A stretch of DNA of 64,000 nt from Cryomorphaceae bacterium 1068 (lineage in GTDB: Bacteria; Bacteroidota; Bacteroidia; Flavobacteriales_D; Cryomorphaceae), in the NCBI GenBank assembly GCA_027214385.1, contig JAPVXR010000011.1, positions 81,654 through 145,653 on the forward strand, in the 5' to 3' direction. Shown here one piece after another: positions 35,789 to 45,352 of this stretch; position 1 is the first letter of the stretch, and every line of letters starts with the position of its first letter. The translations under genes and the position numbers were made by a program. Under the pieces are notes generated by a model, which worked only from the letters and a program-made list of their open reading frames with translations, was not told the origin of the DNA and searched no databases.

Positions 35789-37813
35789 CTATTGTAAATT
35801 GTCAAGAAGGGTGGAATCAACCTTATTCGGCAATGTCACTTTCAGTTTCGACTCTTCTTCCATGGCTCTCTTGATAGCAAAAATCGCCTCATCATTTCGG
35901 GCCCAGCTCCTTCTGGCTATTCCGTTATTAACGTCCCAGTGAAGCATGCTTTTCAACTTCTTTTCGCTGGATGCGCTACCGTCGAGAAGCATACCGAATC
36001 CGCCGTTTATCACTTCGCCCCAGCCTACGCCGCCGCCATTATGCAAACTCACCCAAGTGGCGCCACGGAAGGCATCGCCAACAAAGTTTTGGACGGCCAT
36101 GTCAGCGGTAAATTGTGACCCGTCGTAGATGTTGCTGGTTTCCCGGTAAGGGGAATCCGTTCCTGAAACATCGTGGTGATCCCTTCCGAGAATGACTGGC
36201 CCGATGTCGCCTAAAGCGATAGCCTCATTAAAAGCCTTCGCAATTTTTACGCGTCCCTCAGCATCGGCGTAAAGGATGCGAGCTTTGGAGCCCACAACTA
36301 ATTTATTTTCTCCTGCAGCCTTGATCCAGCGAATGTTATCAGACATTTGCTGCTGGATCTCTTCGGGGCTGTTTTCTTTGATTTTCTCCAAAACCTTCGC
36401 AGCTATGGCATCCGTTTTTTCCAAGTCAGAATCCTTATCTGAGGCACAAACCCATCTAAAAGGACCGAAGCCATAATCGAAACACATCGGCCCCATTATG
36501 TCTTGAACGTAAGATGAGTACTTGAAATGAATGCCATCATCAGCCATGACATCGGCACCCGCTCGTCCTGCTTCCAGCAAAAAGGCATTTCCATAATCGA
36601 AGAAGTAGGTGCCATTTGCCGAATGCTTGTTGATGGCAGTAGCTTGCCTCTTCAGGCTTTCTTGCACAGAGGAGTGGAATTTTTCGGGATCTTCCACCAT
36701 CATTTGGTTCGCTTCTTCGTAGGTCAATCCTACAGGGTAGTAACCACCTGCCCAAGGATTGTGCAATGAAGTTTGGTCAGAACCAAGTTCAACAAAAATT
36801 CCCTCTTCGTAAAACTGCTCCCAAACATCTACCGTATTTCCAATGTAAGCAATGGATACCACTTCTTTATTGGCCTTAGCCAATTTCACCCGTTCTACCA
36901 ATTCAGACATTTCGGTAATGATTTCATCTACCCAGCCTTGCTCGTGTCTTTTGTGAGCCGCCTTTGGGTTGATTTCGGAAGTCACTGACACACAGCCTGC
37001 AATATTTCCGGCTTTTGGCTGAGCTCCACTCATCCCTCCCAATCCACTGGTTACGAATAGCTTTCCTTCCAGTCCCTCTCCATGTTTCGAAATTTTTCTA
37101 CCTGCATTCAAAACAGTGATGGTTGTACCGTGTACAATTCCCTGCGGTCCGATGTACATATAAGATCCTGCAGTCATTTGTCCATACTGAGTTACGCCCA
37201 GTGCATTGAACTTTTCCCAGTCATCGGGTTTGGAGTAATTCGGAATCATCATTCCGTTTGTAACCACTACTCTGGGGGCATTTTTGTTGGATGGAAACAG
37301 GCCCATTGGATGACCACTATACATGACCAATGTCTGTTCATCTGTCATTTCAGAGAGATACTTCATAGTGAGCAGGTACTGTGCCCAATTTTGAAATACT
37401 GCACCATTTCCTCCATAGGTAATCAGCTCATGGGGGTGTTGTGCCACTTTTGGATCCAAGTTGTTTTGGATCATAAGCATGATGGCAGCTGCTTGTTTTG
37501 TTTGAGCCGGATACTCAGATATGGCTCTGGCATGCATCTCATAATGTGGTCTGAACCGGAGCATGTAGATGCGGCCAAAATCATTCAGCTCTTTGTAAAA
37601 CTCGGGAGCCAATATGGGGTGAAACTTAGGGTCGAAATACCGAAGCGCATTTTCCAAAGCCAATTTCTTTTCGGTAGGAGTCAGAATTTCTTTTCGTTTC
37701 GGAGCGTGATTCGTATCAGGGTCGTAAGGTCTTGCGTCGGGTAAGTGATTGGGGATCCCTTCACAGATGAGTTCCTTAAAAGCCTTTGTATTTTCTCGAA
37801 TTGAAGTTTCCAT
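35789..37813 (-). CDS. hutU: Urocanate hydratase
   Basis: The 674-residue protein matches urocanase: GGNGAVFQNWAQYL, the NAD-binding TSGLGGMSGAQPKAG, a catalytic-Cys segment GPMCFDYGFGPFRWVCAS, and a C-terminal LHNGGGVGWGEVINGGFGM. It turns urocanate into imidazolonepropionate in histidine breakdown, using tightly bound NAD+. The length is that of the longer, eukaryote-like class (about 675) and not the ~555-residue class of Pseudomonas. No other hut gene lies nearby; a DUF5522 gene ends 8 bp upstream on the same strand. Confidence 0.95.
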   Translation of the reverse strand: METSIRENTKAFKELICEGIPNHLPDARPYDPDTNHAPKRKEILTPTEKKLALENALRYFDPKFHPILAPEFYKELNDFGRIYMLRFRPHYEMHARAISEYPAQTKQAAAIMLMIQNNLDPKVAQHPHELITYGGNGAVFQNWAQYLLTMKYLSEMTDEQTLVMYSGHPMGLFPSNKNAPRVVVTNGMMIPNYSKPDDWEKFNALGVTQYGQMTAGSYMYIGPQGIVHGTTITVLNAGRKISKHGEGLEGKLFVTSGLGGMSGAQPKAGNIAGCVSVTSEINPKAAHKRHEQGWVDEIITEMSELVERVKLAKANKEVVSIAYIGNTVDVWEQFYEEGIFVELGSDQTSLHNPWAGGYYPVGLTYEEANQMMVEDPEKFHSSVQESLKRQATAINKHSANGTYFFDYGNAFLLEAGRAGADVMADDGIHFKYSSYVQDIMGPMCFDYGFGPFRWVCASDKDSDLEKTDAIAAKVLEKIKENSPEEIQQQMSDNIRWIKAAGENKLVVGSKARILYADAEGRVKIAKAFNEAIALGDIGPVILGRDHHDVSGTDSPYRETSNIYDGSQFTADMAVQNFVGDAFRGATWVSLHNGGGVGWGEVINGGFGMLLDGSASSEKKLKSMLHWDVNNGIARRSWARNDEAIFAIKRAMEEESKLKVTLPNKVDSTLLDNLQ

Positions 37814-37821
37814 TTTGAATT

Positions 37822-38004
37822 TTATTTGAATCGTCCCTTTTTTTTATCAAAGCCATAGGGACAATGCTTACATCCGTTTTGACAACAGTAACCTCTTTTT
37901 AAAAGATACTTCGCAGTAAAGACAATATAGCCTTCCTCGCTCAGGTAGTAATCGTCTTTCTCGAATTCCTTCCTTCTACCAAAATCACCAAAACCTGTGG
38001 ACAT
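37822..38004 (-). CDS. DUF5522 small Cys-rich protein
   Basis: This 60-residue protein has the core DDYYLSEEGYIVFTAKYLLKRGYCCQNGCKHCPYGF, with a CC-x3-C-x2-C arrangement that suggests metal binding. The start at 38004 gives a protein of the family's usual size; an upstream ATG at 38064 would add 20 residues unlike the family. Function unknown. It is 8 bp upstream of hutU and probably co-transcribed. Confidence 0.75.
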   Translation of the reverse strand: MSTGFGDFGRRKEFEKDDYYLSEEGYIVFTAKYLLKRGYCCQNGCKHCPYGFDKKKGRFK

Positions 38005-38089
38005 GTCTGCAAATTTCGTCAATTTGATCCAAACAGTTTCCCTCTCTCCAAGGCATTCTTTCACACCTGTTTTCTCATGCTGATTTTCT

Positions 38090-38097
38090 TAGCTTTG
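38090..38097 (+). promoter_or_regulatory. -7 element ahead of the glycosyltransferase operon
   Basis: TAGCTTTG matches TAnnTTTG. The implied start near 38104 precedes the small open frame at 38125 by about 20 bp. No clear -33 TTG was found. Confidence 0.45.
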
Positions 38098-38124
38098 CAG
38101 CCTTTGTTTAAAGCCAATCACTGC

Positions 38125-38229
38125 ATGAATCTTGATGCGTTTTTCACTCTTCCGGAGGCCGAACTGCGAGCAAATGATGAACCGATCGTTTACCGCAACA
38201 TGGTTAATTCTGAAAAGCTGTTCGTATGA
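38125..38229 (+). CDS. Possible 34-residue protein overlapping the glycosyltransferase start
   Basis: An ATG-initiated frame of 34 codons (begins MNLDAFFTLPEAEL) ends in a stop that overlaps the ATG of the glycosyltransferase by 4 bp, the classic arrangement of translational coupling. A promoter-like -7 element lies 28 bp upstream. It may be a leader or small protein. No family is recognised and the frame could be chance. Confidence 0.3.
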   Translation: MNLDAFFTLPEAELRANDEPIVYRNMVNSEKLFV

Positions 38230-39350
38230 AAATTGCGGTGAATACACGGCTGCTGCTCAAAGACAAAATGGAGGGCATAGGCTGGTTCACTTACGAAACG
38301 CTAAAGCGAATCACCACTTCTCATCCGGAGATTGAATTCATTTTTATTTTCGATCGTAAGCCTTCACAAGAATTTATTTTTTCACAAAATGTGAAGGCTG
38401 TTGTGGCGCACCCTCAATCTCGACATCCGATATTGTGGTATTTGTTTTTTGAATTCGGGGTATACCGCGTTTTGAAAAAGCACAAACCCGATTTGTTCCT
38501 TTCTCCCGACGGATGGTTGTCATTGCGATCAAATGTTCCTCAATTGTCGGTCATTCATGATTTGAATTTTGAGAAACATCCTGAGTTTGTCCCTTTCCTT
38601 GTTCGAAAGTATTACCTCTATTTTTTCCCGAGGTTTGCCAAGAAAGCTCGGCGCATCGCGACAGTTTCTGAATACTCTAAAAAGGACATCGAGAACCGCT
38701 ACGGAGTAAATAAGGATAAAATCGACGTGGTGTACAATGGTGTGAATGATGTGTTTCGGGTTCACACACCTTCCGAAATTGAAGCGATTCGAAGACAGTT
38801 TACTACAGGAGTTCCGTACTTCTTATTTGTAGGTTTGATTCATGCCCGAAAGAATCTGAAAAACCAATTGTTGGCTTTTCTAAAGTTTAAAGAACGGCAC
38901 GCTAGTGACCTGAAATATGTTATCGTAGGGGAGAAGTTTTGGTGGGATAATGAGATCGATGAGGTTTTGAAGAATTCGAAATTTAGCGATGACGTTATTT
39001 TCCTCGGTCGGAGAAGAATGGATGAACTCATTGCGCTTTATGGTGGAGCCTATGCACTCACTTACGCCAGTTTCTTCGAAGGCTTCGGCATACCCATTAT
39101 TGAGGCATTTAAATCAGGAGTTCCCGTCATTACTTCAAACACTTCATCAATGCCCGAGGTTGCAGGTGAAGGAGCTCTATTGGTGAATCCTAACTCCGTA
39201 AATGAAATTGCTGAGGCGATGAATAGGCTTGTGACAGATTCTTCAAAGCGACAATCTTTGATCGCTTTTGGTAAAGAACGAGCGAAGAAGTTTACGTGGG
39301 AAAATGCCGCTGAAGGACTTTGGAACTCTATCCAAAAAGCACTCTCCTAA
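38226..39350 (+). CDS. Glycosyltransferase, GT4 type
   Basis: The 374-residue protein has the two-domain GT-B layout: an N-terminal acceptor domain (DGWLSLRSNVPQLSVIHDLNF) and a C-terminal nucleotide-sugar domain (VPYFLFVGLIHARKNLKN; FEGFGIPIIEAFKSGVPVI with the E-x7-E pair). GT4 enzymes are retaining and add sugars such as mannose or glucose to polysaccharide or lipid acceptors; the sugar is not predictable. It begins the polysaccharide block that runs to about 44 kb, and its end overlaps the convergent methyltransferase by 4 bp. Confidence 0.9.
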   Translation: MKIAVNTRLLLKDKMEGIGWFTYETLKRITTSHPEIEFIFIFDRKPSQEFIFSQNVKAVVAHPQSRHPILWYLFFEFGVYRVLKKHKPDLFLSPDGWLSLRSNVPQLSVIHDLNFEKHPEFVPFLVRKYYLYFFPRFAKKARRIATVSEYSKKDIENRYGVNKDKIDVVYNGVNDVFRVHTPSEIEAIRRQFTTGVPYFLFVGLIHARKNLKNQLLAFLKFKERHASDLKYVIVGEKFWWDNEIDEVLKNSKFSDDVIFLGRRRMDELIALYGGAYALTYASFFEGFGIPIIEAFKSGVPVITSNTSSMPEVAGEGALLVNPNSVNEIAEAMNRLVTDSSKRQSLIAFGKERAKKFTWENAAEGLWNSIQKALS

Positions 39351-40093
39351 TCTCTGGTAAAAACAGCGTTGATGCCTGTTCGAAAGGTTTGTGGGAGCCA
39401 GTTGGTGACGGCATCAAACAACCGCCCTTTGTTCGTGAATCGCGCAAAGTAATTGCTTGTCTCATAGTCGGTCATTCTTAAGCCTGCCTCTTCGCCCAGC
39501 TCCTTCAGTTCTTTTACGGTGTATTCTCTGAAATGACCGGGGTTATCTTTATTCAATCTGATCAGTTCGTATGGATTATTCCCGGCCAACATGTGTATGC
39601 GCTTCTCCAAAGCCACAGCATTGGGCGTTCCCAAAATAAATAGCCCTCCGGGTTTCAAGAAACTTCTGACAAAAGAAAGAACGTGAACCGGGCTCGTGTG
39701 AAGATGCTCTAAAACTTCTCCCATGATAACAACATCCATCTTAGGGGGGCTGATCCACTCTGATTTTTGATCGCTCTTGTTCAAATCGAATTGATGAAAC
39801 TTCGATGGATCTATTTTGATAAACTCCGGGAAATGCCCACCTCGACTTGCGGCATGCGCGAATCCCATCGTGTATATTTCTGCCTGGGGGAGATTCTTGG
39901 AAAGAACATCAGTAAAGAAACTCGGCCCAATATCCATGACACTAAGACCTTCACCATTTTTGGAATTCACCGATTTTAAAATCAAATCTATTAGAAATGA
40001 AAATCGCTTTGAATGAATTGTGATGTAATCTTTCGATTCAGAATCTTGAACAAGAGGTAGATAGTGTCCTAATATTTCTGCAGTAGAGCGCAT
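39347..40093 (-). CDS. Class I SAM-dependent methyltransferase
   Basis: The 248-residue protein has motif I VMDIGPSFFTDVLSK, an acidic strand DVVIMGEVLEHLH and the motif III region FLKPGGLFILGTPN typical of Methyltransf_11/23 enzymes. Substrate unknown; the context (glycosyltransferase, flippase) suggests sugar or lipid-linked glycan methylation, which is inference. It is divergent from the flippase gene, with -7 elements back to back (40111-40118 minus and 40128-40135 plus). Confidence 0.85.
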   Translation of the reverse strand: MRSTAEILGHYLPLVQDSESKDYITIHSKRFSFLIDLILKSVNSKNGEGLSVMDIGPSFFTDVLSKNLPQAEIYTMGFAHAASRGGHFPEFIKIDPSKFHQFDLNKSDQKSEWISPPKMDVVIMGEVLEHLHTSPVHVLSFVRSFLKPGGLFILGTPNAVALEKRIHMLAGNNPYELIRLNKDNPGHFREYTVKELKELGEEAGLRMTDYETSNYFARFTNKGRLFDAVTNWLPQTFRTGINAVFTRD

Positions 40094-40110
40094 TTTTTAA
40101 TATTGGCGAG

Positions 40111-40118
40111 CAAAGATA
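40111..40118 (-). promoter_or_regulatory. -7 element of the methyltransferase gene
   Basis: On the minus strand TATCTTTG, a perfect TAnnTTTG, 17 bp upstream of the ATG. A plus-strand near match, TATTGTTG at 40128-40135, faces the flippase gene, so the two promoters are divergent and close. Confidence 0.5.
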
Positions 40119-40154
40119 ATTTTTTTGTATTGTTGTGGGTCTCGATAGGGCGAA

Positions 40155-41600
40155 ATGCAAAGAAAGTTTCTTTCCAGTTTAGGTCTCATATTACTCCTGA
40201 ACTTAATCGTAAAGCCATTCTATCTGCTAGGAATTGATGCCGAAGTGCAAATCCGAGTGGGGAAGGATGCTTATGGACTTTATTTTGGCCTCTTAAACCT
40301 GAGTTTCATCTTGAATATGTTTATCGATCTAGGAATAAACAACTTCAACAATCGAAATATTTCTCAGAACATCCAACTGGTTTCAAAGCACTTCACAAAG
40401 CTTTTTACCATCAAGGCCTACCTAGCCTTCGGGTATGCCCTGCTCACCCTTGGGTTGGGGTTAGCTTTGGGATACGGACAAGAATCCTTTGAGATACTCG
40501 CTCTTTTGACTTTGAATCAAGTGTTGGTTTCATTTATTCTCTTTGGGAGATCAAACCTTGCTGCACTTCATCTTTTTTCAAGAGACAGTATCATTTCAGT
40601 ACTTGATCGGGCGCTGCTAATTGCATTTTGTTCCATCTTCCTCTTTACCAATTTTACCGACCAGGAGTTCAAAATAGAGTGGTTTGTGTATCTACAAACT
40701 TTAGCTTATGTCATCACTCTATTGGTTTCCATCTTCATGCTTCGCGGCAATATAGGGCGACTCAAGTTTAAGTTTGATAAGTTGTTTGCCATCCAAATAT
40801 TCAAGAAGAGTATTCCCTATGCTACGTTTACACTGATAGCGGGGCTCTACAATAGGCTGGATGGAATTATGCTGGAGAAGATAGGTCCGGAAGGGAGTTT
40901 TACGGCAGGAGAGTATGCTCAAGGCTTTCGCTTTTTTGAAGCAGCATCCATGTTTGCCTATCTCTTTGCGGTATTGTTGCTGCCCATTTATTCACGAATG
41001 CTAAAAGAGGGATCTCCTATTAAACCTATGGTGGATACCGCGACGAGATTACTACTCGGGAGTTCTTTAGCGGTAGCGATTTTGTTTTATTTCCACGGCG
41101 ATTTTGTCTTGGAATGGAGGTATCCCGATGTCACGGAAAGTTCAGCTCAAGCCTTTTCTGCATTGATGATTGGTTTCGTCGGTGTAGGGATGTTCTATGT
41201 TTACGGAACCCTCATGACAGCTGATGAAGATTTGAAGAAATTGAATTACATCTCGATCGGGGGGTTGGTGCTTAACGTGCTTCTCAATTTCTACTTGATC
41301 CCGATTCACGGCGCTTTTGGTGCTGCTATAGCCACCATGGCCACTCAGTTGTTTGCGGGAGTTGCCCAACTATTCAGTGTGGTGATTCGATTCAAGTTTG
41401 GTGTGAATACCAGGTTGCTTTTACAATTCATTCTCTATGGTATTCTTGCAGTTGGCACCAATCTTTTCCTTGAGGATTTCATACCGGAAAATGCATTCTA
41501 TCGCTTCCTCGTTTCCGCTCTTGTTGGAGGAGTGCTTTTACTTGTAACAGGTTTGTTTTCAGTCAACAAATTCGTTCGCCTTTTGAAAAGCAATGAATAA
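40155..41600 (+). CDS. Polysaccharide flippase, Wzx/MATE-like
   Basis: The 481-residue protein has about 12-14 membrane segments and resembles oligosaccharide flippases of the MOP superfamily (IRVGKDAYGLYFGLLNLSFILNMFIDLG; YNRLDGIMLEKIG-type loop). It would move lipid-linked glycan units from the cytoplasmic to the outer side of the inner membrane. Genes for a chain-length regulator and an O-antigen ligase follow, so it belongs to a glycan export set. The glycan is unknown. Confidence 0.85.
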   Translation: MQRKFLSSLGLILLLNLIVKPFYLLGIDAEVQIRVGKDAYGLYFGLLNLSFILNMFIDLGINNFNNRNISQNIQLVSKHFTKLFTIKAYLAFGYALLTLGLGLALGYGQESFEILALLTLNQVLVSFILFGRSNLAALHLFSRDSIISVLDRALLIAFCSIFLFTNFTDQEFKIEWFVYLQTLAYVITLLVSIFMLRGNIGRLKFKFDKLFAIQIFKKSIPYATFTLIAGLYNRLDGIMLEKIGPEGSFTAGEYAQGFRFFEAASMFAYLFAVLLLPIYSRMLKEGSPIKPMVDTATRLLLGSSLAVAILFYFHGDFVLEWRYPDVTESSAQAFSALMIGFVGVGMFYVYGTLMTADEDLKKLNYISIGGLVLNVLLNFYLIPIHGAFGAAIATMATQLFAGVAQLFSVVIRFKFGVNTRLLLQFILYGILAVGTNLFLEDFIPENAFYRFLVSALVGGVLLLVTGLFSVNKFVRLLKSNE

Positions 41601-41601
41601 A

Positions 41602-41630
41602 TTGTACGAGGGCTAATATTGCTACTTTTG
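41602..41630 (+). promoter_or_regulatory. Promoter of the Wzz-like gene
   Basis: TTG at 41602-41604, 18 bp, then TACTTTTG at 41623-41630, a perfect -7 element. The ATG follows 25 bp later, so this gene has its own promoter inside the polysaccharide block. Confidence 0.6.
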
Positions 41631-41655
41631 TGCCGTTTATTTTCCAAATATCTTA

Positions 41656-42600
41656 TTGATGGAATCGAAGAGTTTTGACTTTAAATGGTTGATCGGCGTC
41701 GTAAAAGCCAATCTTAGACTTTTTATTTTGGTAGCTGTGCTTTCTGCTATTGTAGGGGTAGTAATATCACTACCTGTATTTATGACTCCAAAGTACAAGA
41801 GTACAGCTGTGGTATACCCCACTAATATTGTGGTATATGCAGACGAATCAGAAACGGAGCAATTGCTTCAATTCTTTGAAGCTTCATCAGTAAGAGATTC
41901 TGTTATTGAAAAATTTGATCTCTACACGGTCTATGACATTGAACGTGATGCAGAAAATTCCAGATTTTATCTGCTTGAAGAATACAGAAACAATGTCAGG
42001 GTCTCAAAGACCAAATACGAATCTGTGATGCTCGAGGTTATTGCTGAAGATCCCCAATTGGCTAAGGATATGGCCGATGAAGTTATTCGTCAAGTCAACA
42101 TCAAATACGACAATGTCATTAATGATCGTTCAAATCTGATTGCTGAATCGTTTCAGAAACAATTGACTTACCAGAAAACGGTATTGGACAGTCTTGAGTC
42201 TTTAATTTCGCGAATCAGCACAGAGAATGATGTTCTCGACTATGGAAATCAAACGAGAGAATTGGTTAGGGGATACGTAGATGCACTTTCCAGAAACGGA
42301 ACGGCAGGTGTCAACAAGGATCTGGCACAATTGATCACCAGCACTCAGGAAAAAGGTAGCTTGGTTCGCATGCTGCAAAACTTGAGTTATATGGGAACCA
42401 TGCAGTACGATTTTCTTTCGAAAAAATACTTGGAACAAAAGGTTTTGGCTGAGGGAGATTTAACCTACACCGACCTCATCGTTGAACCGGAAGTAGCGGA
42501 TAAAAAATTCTGGCCCGTGCGTTGGTTGGTCTTGGTGATTACCATGATCTCTGCTTTACTATTCACGCTGGTAATGGTTTTACTGCTTAAGAAGTCGTAG
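41656..42600 (+). CDS. Wzz-like chain-length determinant protein
   Basis: The 314-residue protein has a membrane segment near residues 18-45, a long periplasmic region with coiled-coil character (SFQKQLTYQKTVLDSLESLI), and a second membrane segment at about 287-310. This is the topology of Wzz/polysaccharide co-polymerases, which set glycan chain length. It lacks the C-terminal tyrosine kinase found in some relatives. The O-antigen ligase gene starts 4 bp after its stop. Confidence 0.8.
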   Translation: MMESKSFDFKWLIGVVKANLRLFILVAVLSAIVGVVISLPVFMTPKYKSTAVVYPTNIVVYADESETEQLLQFFEASSVRDSVIEKFDLYTVYDIERDAENSRFYLLEEYRNNVRVSKTKYESVMLEVIAEDPQLAKDMADEVIRQVNIKYDNVINDRSNLIAESFQKQLTYQKTVLDSLESLISRISTENDVLDYGNQTRELVRGYVDALSRNGTAGVNKDLAQLITSTQEKGSLVRMLQNLSYMGTMQYDFLSKKYLEQKVLAEGDLTYTDLIVEPEVADKKFWPVRWLVLVITMISALLFTLVMVLLLKKS

Positions 42601-42604
42601 CAAC

Positions 42605-44065
42605 TTGCAGAATACCTTCCGCATAGAGGGTCGAGAGAAGAAGCTCATCGGCATTTTGACGGCACTGTTTGTGCTGATCAATGCTGTGGCGTTCACGAGG
42701 GAGATTTATATTCTTACCATCCTTCCAATTGCCATCTTCGTTGGTTACCTGCTTTTATACAATACCAAGTTTCTTCTTTTATTCATCGTATTTGCCACAC
42801 CTCTGTCTTTCAATTTTGAGGATCTGGCATCTTTTGGTGGTATAGGTTTTTATTTTCCTACAGAGCCGCTCCTCTTTGCATTGATGCTGCTTTATATCGT
42901 TAAGCTTTTGGGGGGATACCGAGAAAAGCAGGAGTTTCTTACTCACCCCTTAACGTTGGCAATTCTGTTTAATTTGGCTTGGCTGGCTACTACTGTTTTC
43001 ACTTCTGTAGATTTAATCGTATCGCTCAAATACCTCATTTCGAGGCTATGGTTTGTCTTGGTCATGTATTTTATGATCAATTCGTTCTTTCAAGATCGTA
43101 ACCTAATCAGGCAATTCTATTTGGCACTGATAAGTAGTATGACCATAGCGATAATCTATACCCTCTCTGCTCATGCAACTCATGGATTTTCAGAGGAAGC
43201 AGGTCACTGGGTAATGTTCCCGTTTTTCAAAGACCACACCTCCTATGGAGCCATCATGGCATTGCTTTTCCCGATGGTACTTTTTCATCTTTCACGAGCC
43301 AAGGCTCTTAGTCTGCATCAATTGATTTGGATTGGCGTTACGGCTATCTATACTATCGGTCTCATTATGTCCTACACACGCGCAGCTTGGGTGAGTCTTG
43401 TGGGTGCATTGGGGATCTATTTTCTAATCAAACTTCGAATTGATTACAAGTTGGTATTGATCACACTGCTTATGCTGGTTGGTGGGTTTTTTGCATTTCA
43501 AGATGACATCATTCATCAGTTAGAAAAGAACAGACAGGATTCATCCGATAGTTTTGCCGAACACGTCCAATCCATCACCAACATCAGCAGCGATGCATCT
43601 AACTTAGAGCGATTGAACCGTTGGAATAGCGCGTGGAAAATGTTTTTGGACAAACCTGTATTCGGACATGGACCGGGTACCTATATGTTCGAATACGCCA
43701 AGTACCAAAAGAGTTCTGATAAAACCATCATTTCTACCAATCAAGGTGACGGAGGAAATGCACACAGCGAGTACCTGGGGCCCATGTCTGAGTCGGGTGT
43801 TTTAGGAGCTCTGACTATACTCATTATTATCATTGTCAGCGTTTACACGGGCATAAAACTTTACTACCAGATGGATCATGATCCATATCTCAAGGGGGTT
43901 GTTATGTGCATTGTACTTGGATTAACGACCTACTACCTGCATGGTATTCTCAATAACTTCTTGGATACCGACAAGGCTTCCATACCAATATGGGGTAGTA
44001 TGAGCGTGCTTGTGGCGATTTCAATTTACCACCGGAAAAAATCACTTAAATCTGCAGCAGAGTAA
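42605..44065 (+). CDS. O-antigen ligase/polymerase family protein (Wzy_C)
   Basis: The 486-residue protein has about 11 membrane segments and the Wzy_C loop with NGDGGNAHSEYLGPMSESGVLG-like sequence, in which the AHSEYL segment matches the conserved His of the family. Members attach or polymerise lipid-linked glycan units in the periplasm. The start is a TTG 4 bp after the preceding stop; no ATG lies nearer. The 3' end overlaps the convergent SpoIIE-type phosphatase gene by 24 bp. Confidence 0.85.
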   Translation: MQNTFRIEGREKKLIGILTALFVLINAVAFTREIYILTILPIAIFVGYLLLYNTKFLLLFIVFATPLSFNFEDLASFGGIGFYFPTEPLLFALMLLYIVKLLGGYREKQEFLTHPLTLAILFNLAWLATTVFTSVDLIVSLKYLISRLWFVLVMYFMINSFFQDRNLIRQFYLALISSMTIAIIYTLSAHATHGFSEEAGHWVMFPFFKDHTSYGAIMALLFPMVLFHLSRAKALSLHQLIWIGVTAIYTIGLIMSYTRAAWVSLVGALGIYFLIKLRIDYKLVLITLLMLVGGFFAFQDDIIHQLEKNRQDSSDSFAEHVQSITNISSDASNLERLNRWNSAWKMFLDKPVFGHGPGTYMFEYAKYQKSSDKTIISTNQGDGGNAHSEYLGPMSESGVLGALTILIIIIVSVYTGIKLYYQMDHDPYLKGVVMCIVLGLTTYYLHGILNNFLDTDKASIPIWGSMSVLVAISIYHRKKSLKSAAE

Positions 44066-45352
44066 AGCTGTATCATCAAAGTAGGGCATGTTTCCTCGGT
44101 GAAGATCCATGGCGTGAACAATATGGGAAATAGCATCATCAGCTTTTTCCAAATAGGGTTCTTTCTCGATCATTAACTTGCACAAACGTTCACTTCCGAA
44201 TTCATCGTTTTCGGCATTTTCAAGTTCGAGCACACCATCTGTGCTTAGCACCAGAAGGGCATTTCGTGAAAGCTTCAGTTGTCCTTTATTGACAAATGGC
44301 AGTTGAGGAAGCATTCCTATTCCGACAGTGCCTTCTTCTAAGAATGTTGCTTTTCCTGATGAAATGACGAAAGGCGGATTGTGTCCTGCATTGATGTAAT
44401 GCAGCATTCTGGTAGGGTAATGAAAGTAGCCAAAGAATACCGTTACGAATCGATCTCCTCGCGACATTTCGTTGACTTTGTTATTGAGCTGTTCGACCAA
44501 TCCCTCGAGCGTCCAGTTCGTATGTTCGATCAGCGCTTTTAAGTGGGCTTGGATCGTCGCCATTAGGAATGCAGCACTCACTCCTTTTCCCGAAACATCG
44601 GCCATGCAAAAGAAAGCTTCGTCTTTTCCGAGCGGAATGAAATCACAAAAATCTCCCCCAATAGCTTGATGAGGTTGGTAATAGGTGGCAACTTCAAATA
44701 GCGGATATTCCTGACTTCCGCTGCCCACCATAAGTGCCTGCATCTCTGCGGCCAGTTGGAGCTCAGTGTCTATTCTTTCCTGCTTAAGAGAGCGCTTGAA
44801 TAGAGCTTTGTTTTCGATAGTTACCGCTACAATGTTAGTAAGTGTCTGGATAAAAGTTCGGTGCTTGATGGACGGACTCATGCGAATCTCATTTTCATCG
44901 ATATCACCAATCAAAACATAGCAGAGCGGCTTGTCATCGTTGGAAACGGGAATGAGAAAGTCAAAATTTCTGAGTTTCTCGCTCTCTTGGTCACGCAAGT
45001 AGATCACCTCATTTTTATTGCTTACACTTTGAAAAAGCTCAACGTCATCGCTGTAATCTTCATCTACACCATACTGCAACGCACAGCTCCAGATGTTTTC
45101 TATTTGCATAAAAAGAACGAGTCTTCTTATTTGCAAATCGTGCTCGATGGTACTTCGGTATTGTTCCAAGAGTTCTTCCGTACTCTTGTTGCTGTTGATG
45201 GCATTGGTTGTTTCAAGGAGGATATCCAGCTTGGAGTTTAATCTGCTGATCCGATCCTTGTTCTTTTGAATCCTGTTCTCGTAGTTTTCAATACGCTGAT
45301 TCAGCTTTTCCAGCTGCCCGGTATTCTCTTTGTTCTTGGATTTATCCGTCAA
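44042..45352 (-). CDS. SpoIIE-type PP2C phosphatase with N-terminal coiled coil and GAF-like region
   Basis: The 436-residue protein has an N-terminal coiled coil (about 10-60), a GAF-like region (about 60-190) and a C-terminal PPM/SpoIIE phosphatase domain (GGDFCDFIPLGKDEAFFCMADVSGKGVSAAF, with Asp residues for metal binding, and HYINAGHNPP). Enzymes of this type dephosphorylate anti-sigma-factor antagonists or other Ser/Thr phosphoproteins. Its ATG overlaps the lpxD stop by 4 bp, so the two are translated together; no partner-switch gene is near. Confidence 0.85.
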   Translation of the reverse strand: MTDKSKNKENTGQLEKLNQRIENYENRIQKNKDRISRLNSKLDILLETTNAINSNKSTEELLEQYRSTIEHDLQIRRLVLFMQIENIWSCALQYGVDEDYSDDVELFQSVSNKNEVIYLRDQESEKLRNFDFLIPVSNDDKPLCYVLIGDIDENEIRMSPSIKHRTFIQTLTNIVAVTIENKALFKRSLKQERIDTELQLAAEMQALMVGSGSQEYPLFEVATYYQPHQAIGGDFCDFIPLGKDEAFFCMADVSGKGVSAAFLMATIQAHLKALIEHTNWTLEGLVEQLNNKVNEMSRGDRFVTVFFGYFHYPTRMLHYINAGHNPPFVISSGKATFLEEGTVGIGMLPQLPFVNKGQLKLSRNALLVLSTDGVLELENAENDEFGSERLCKLMIEKEPYLEKADDAISHIVHAMDLHRGNMPYFDDTALLCCRFK

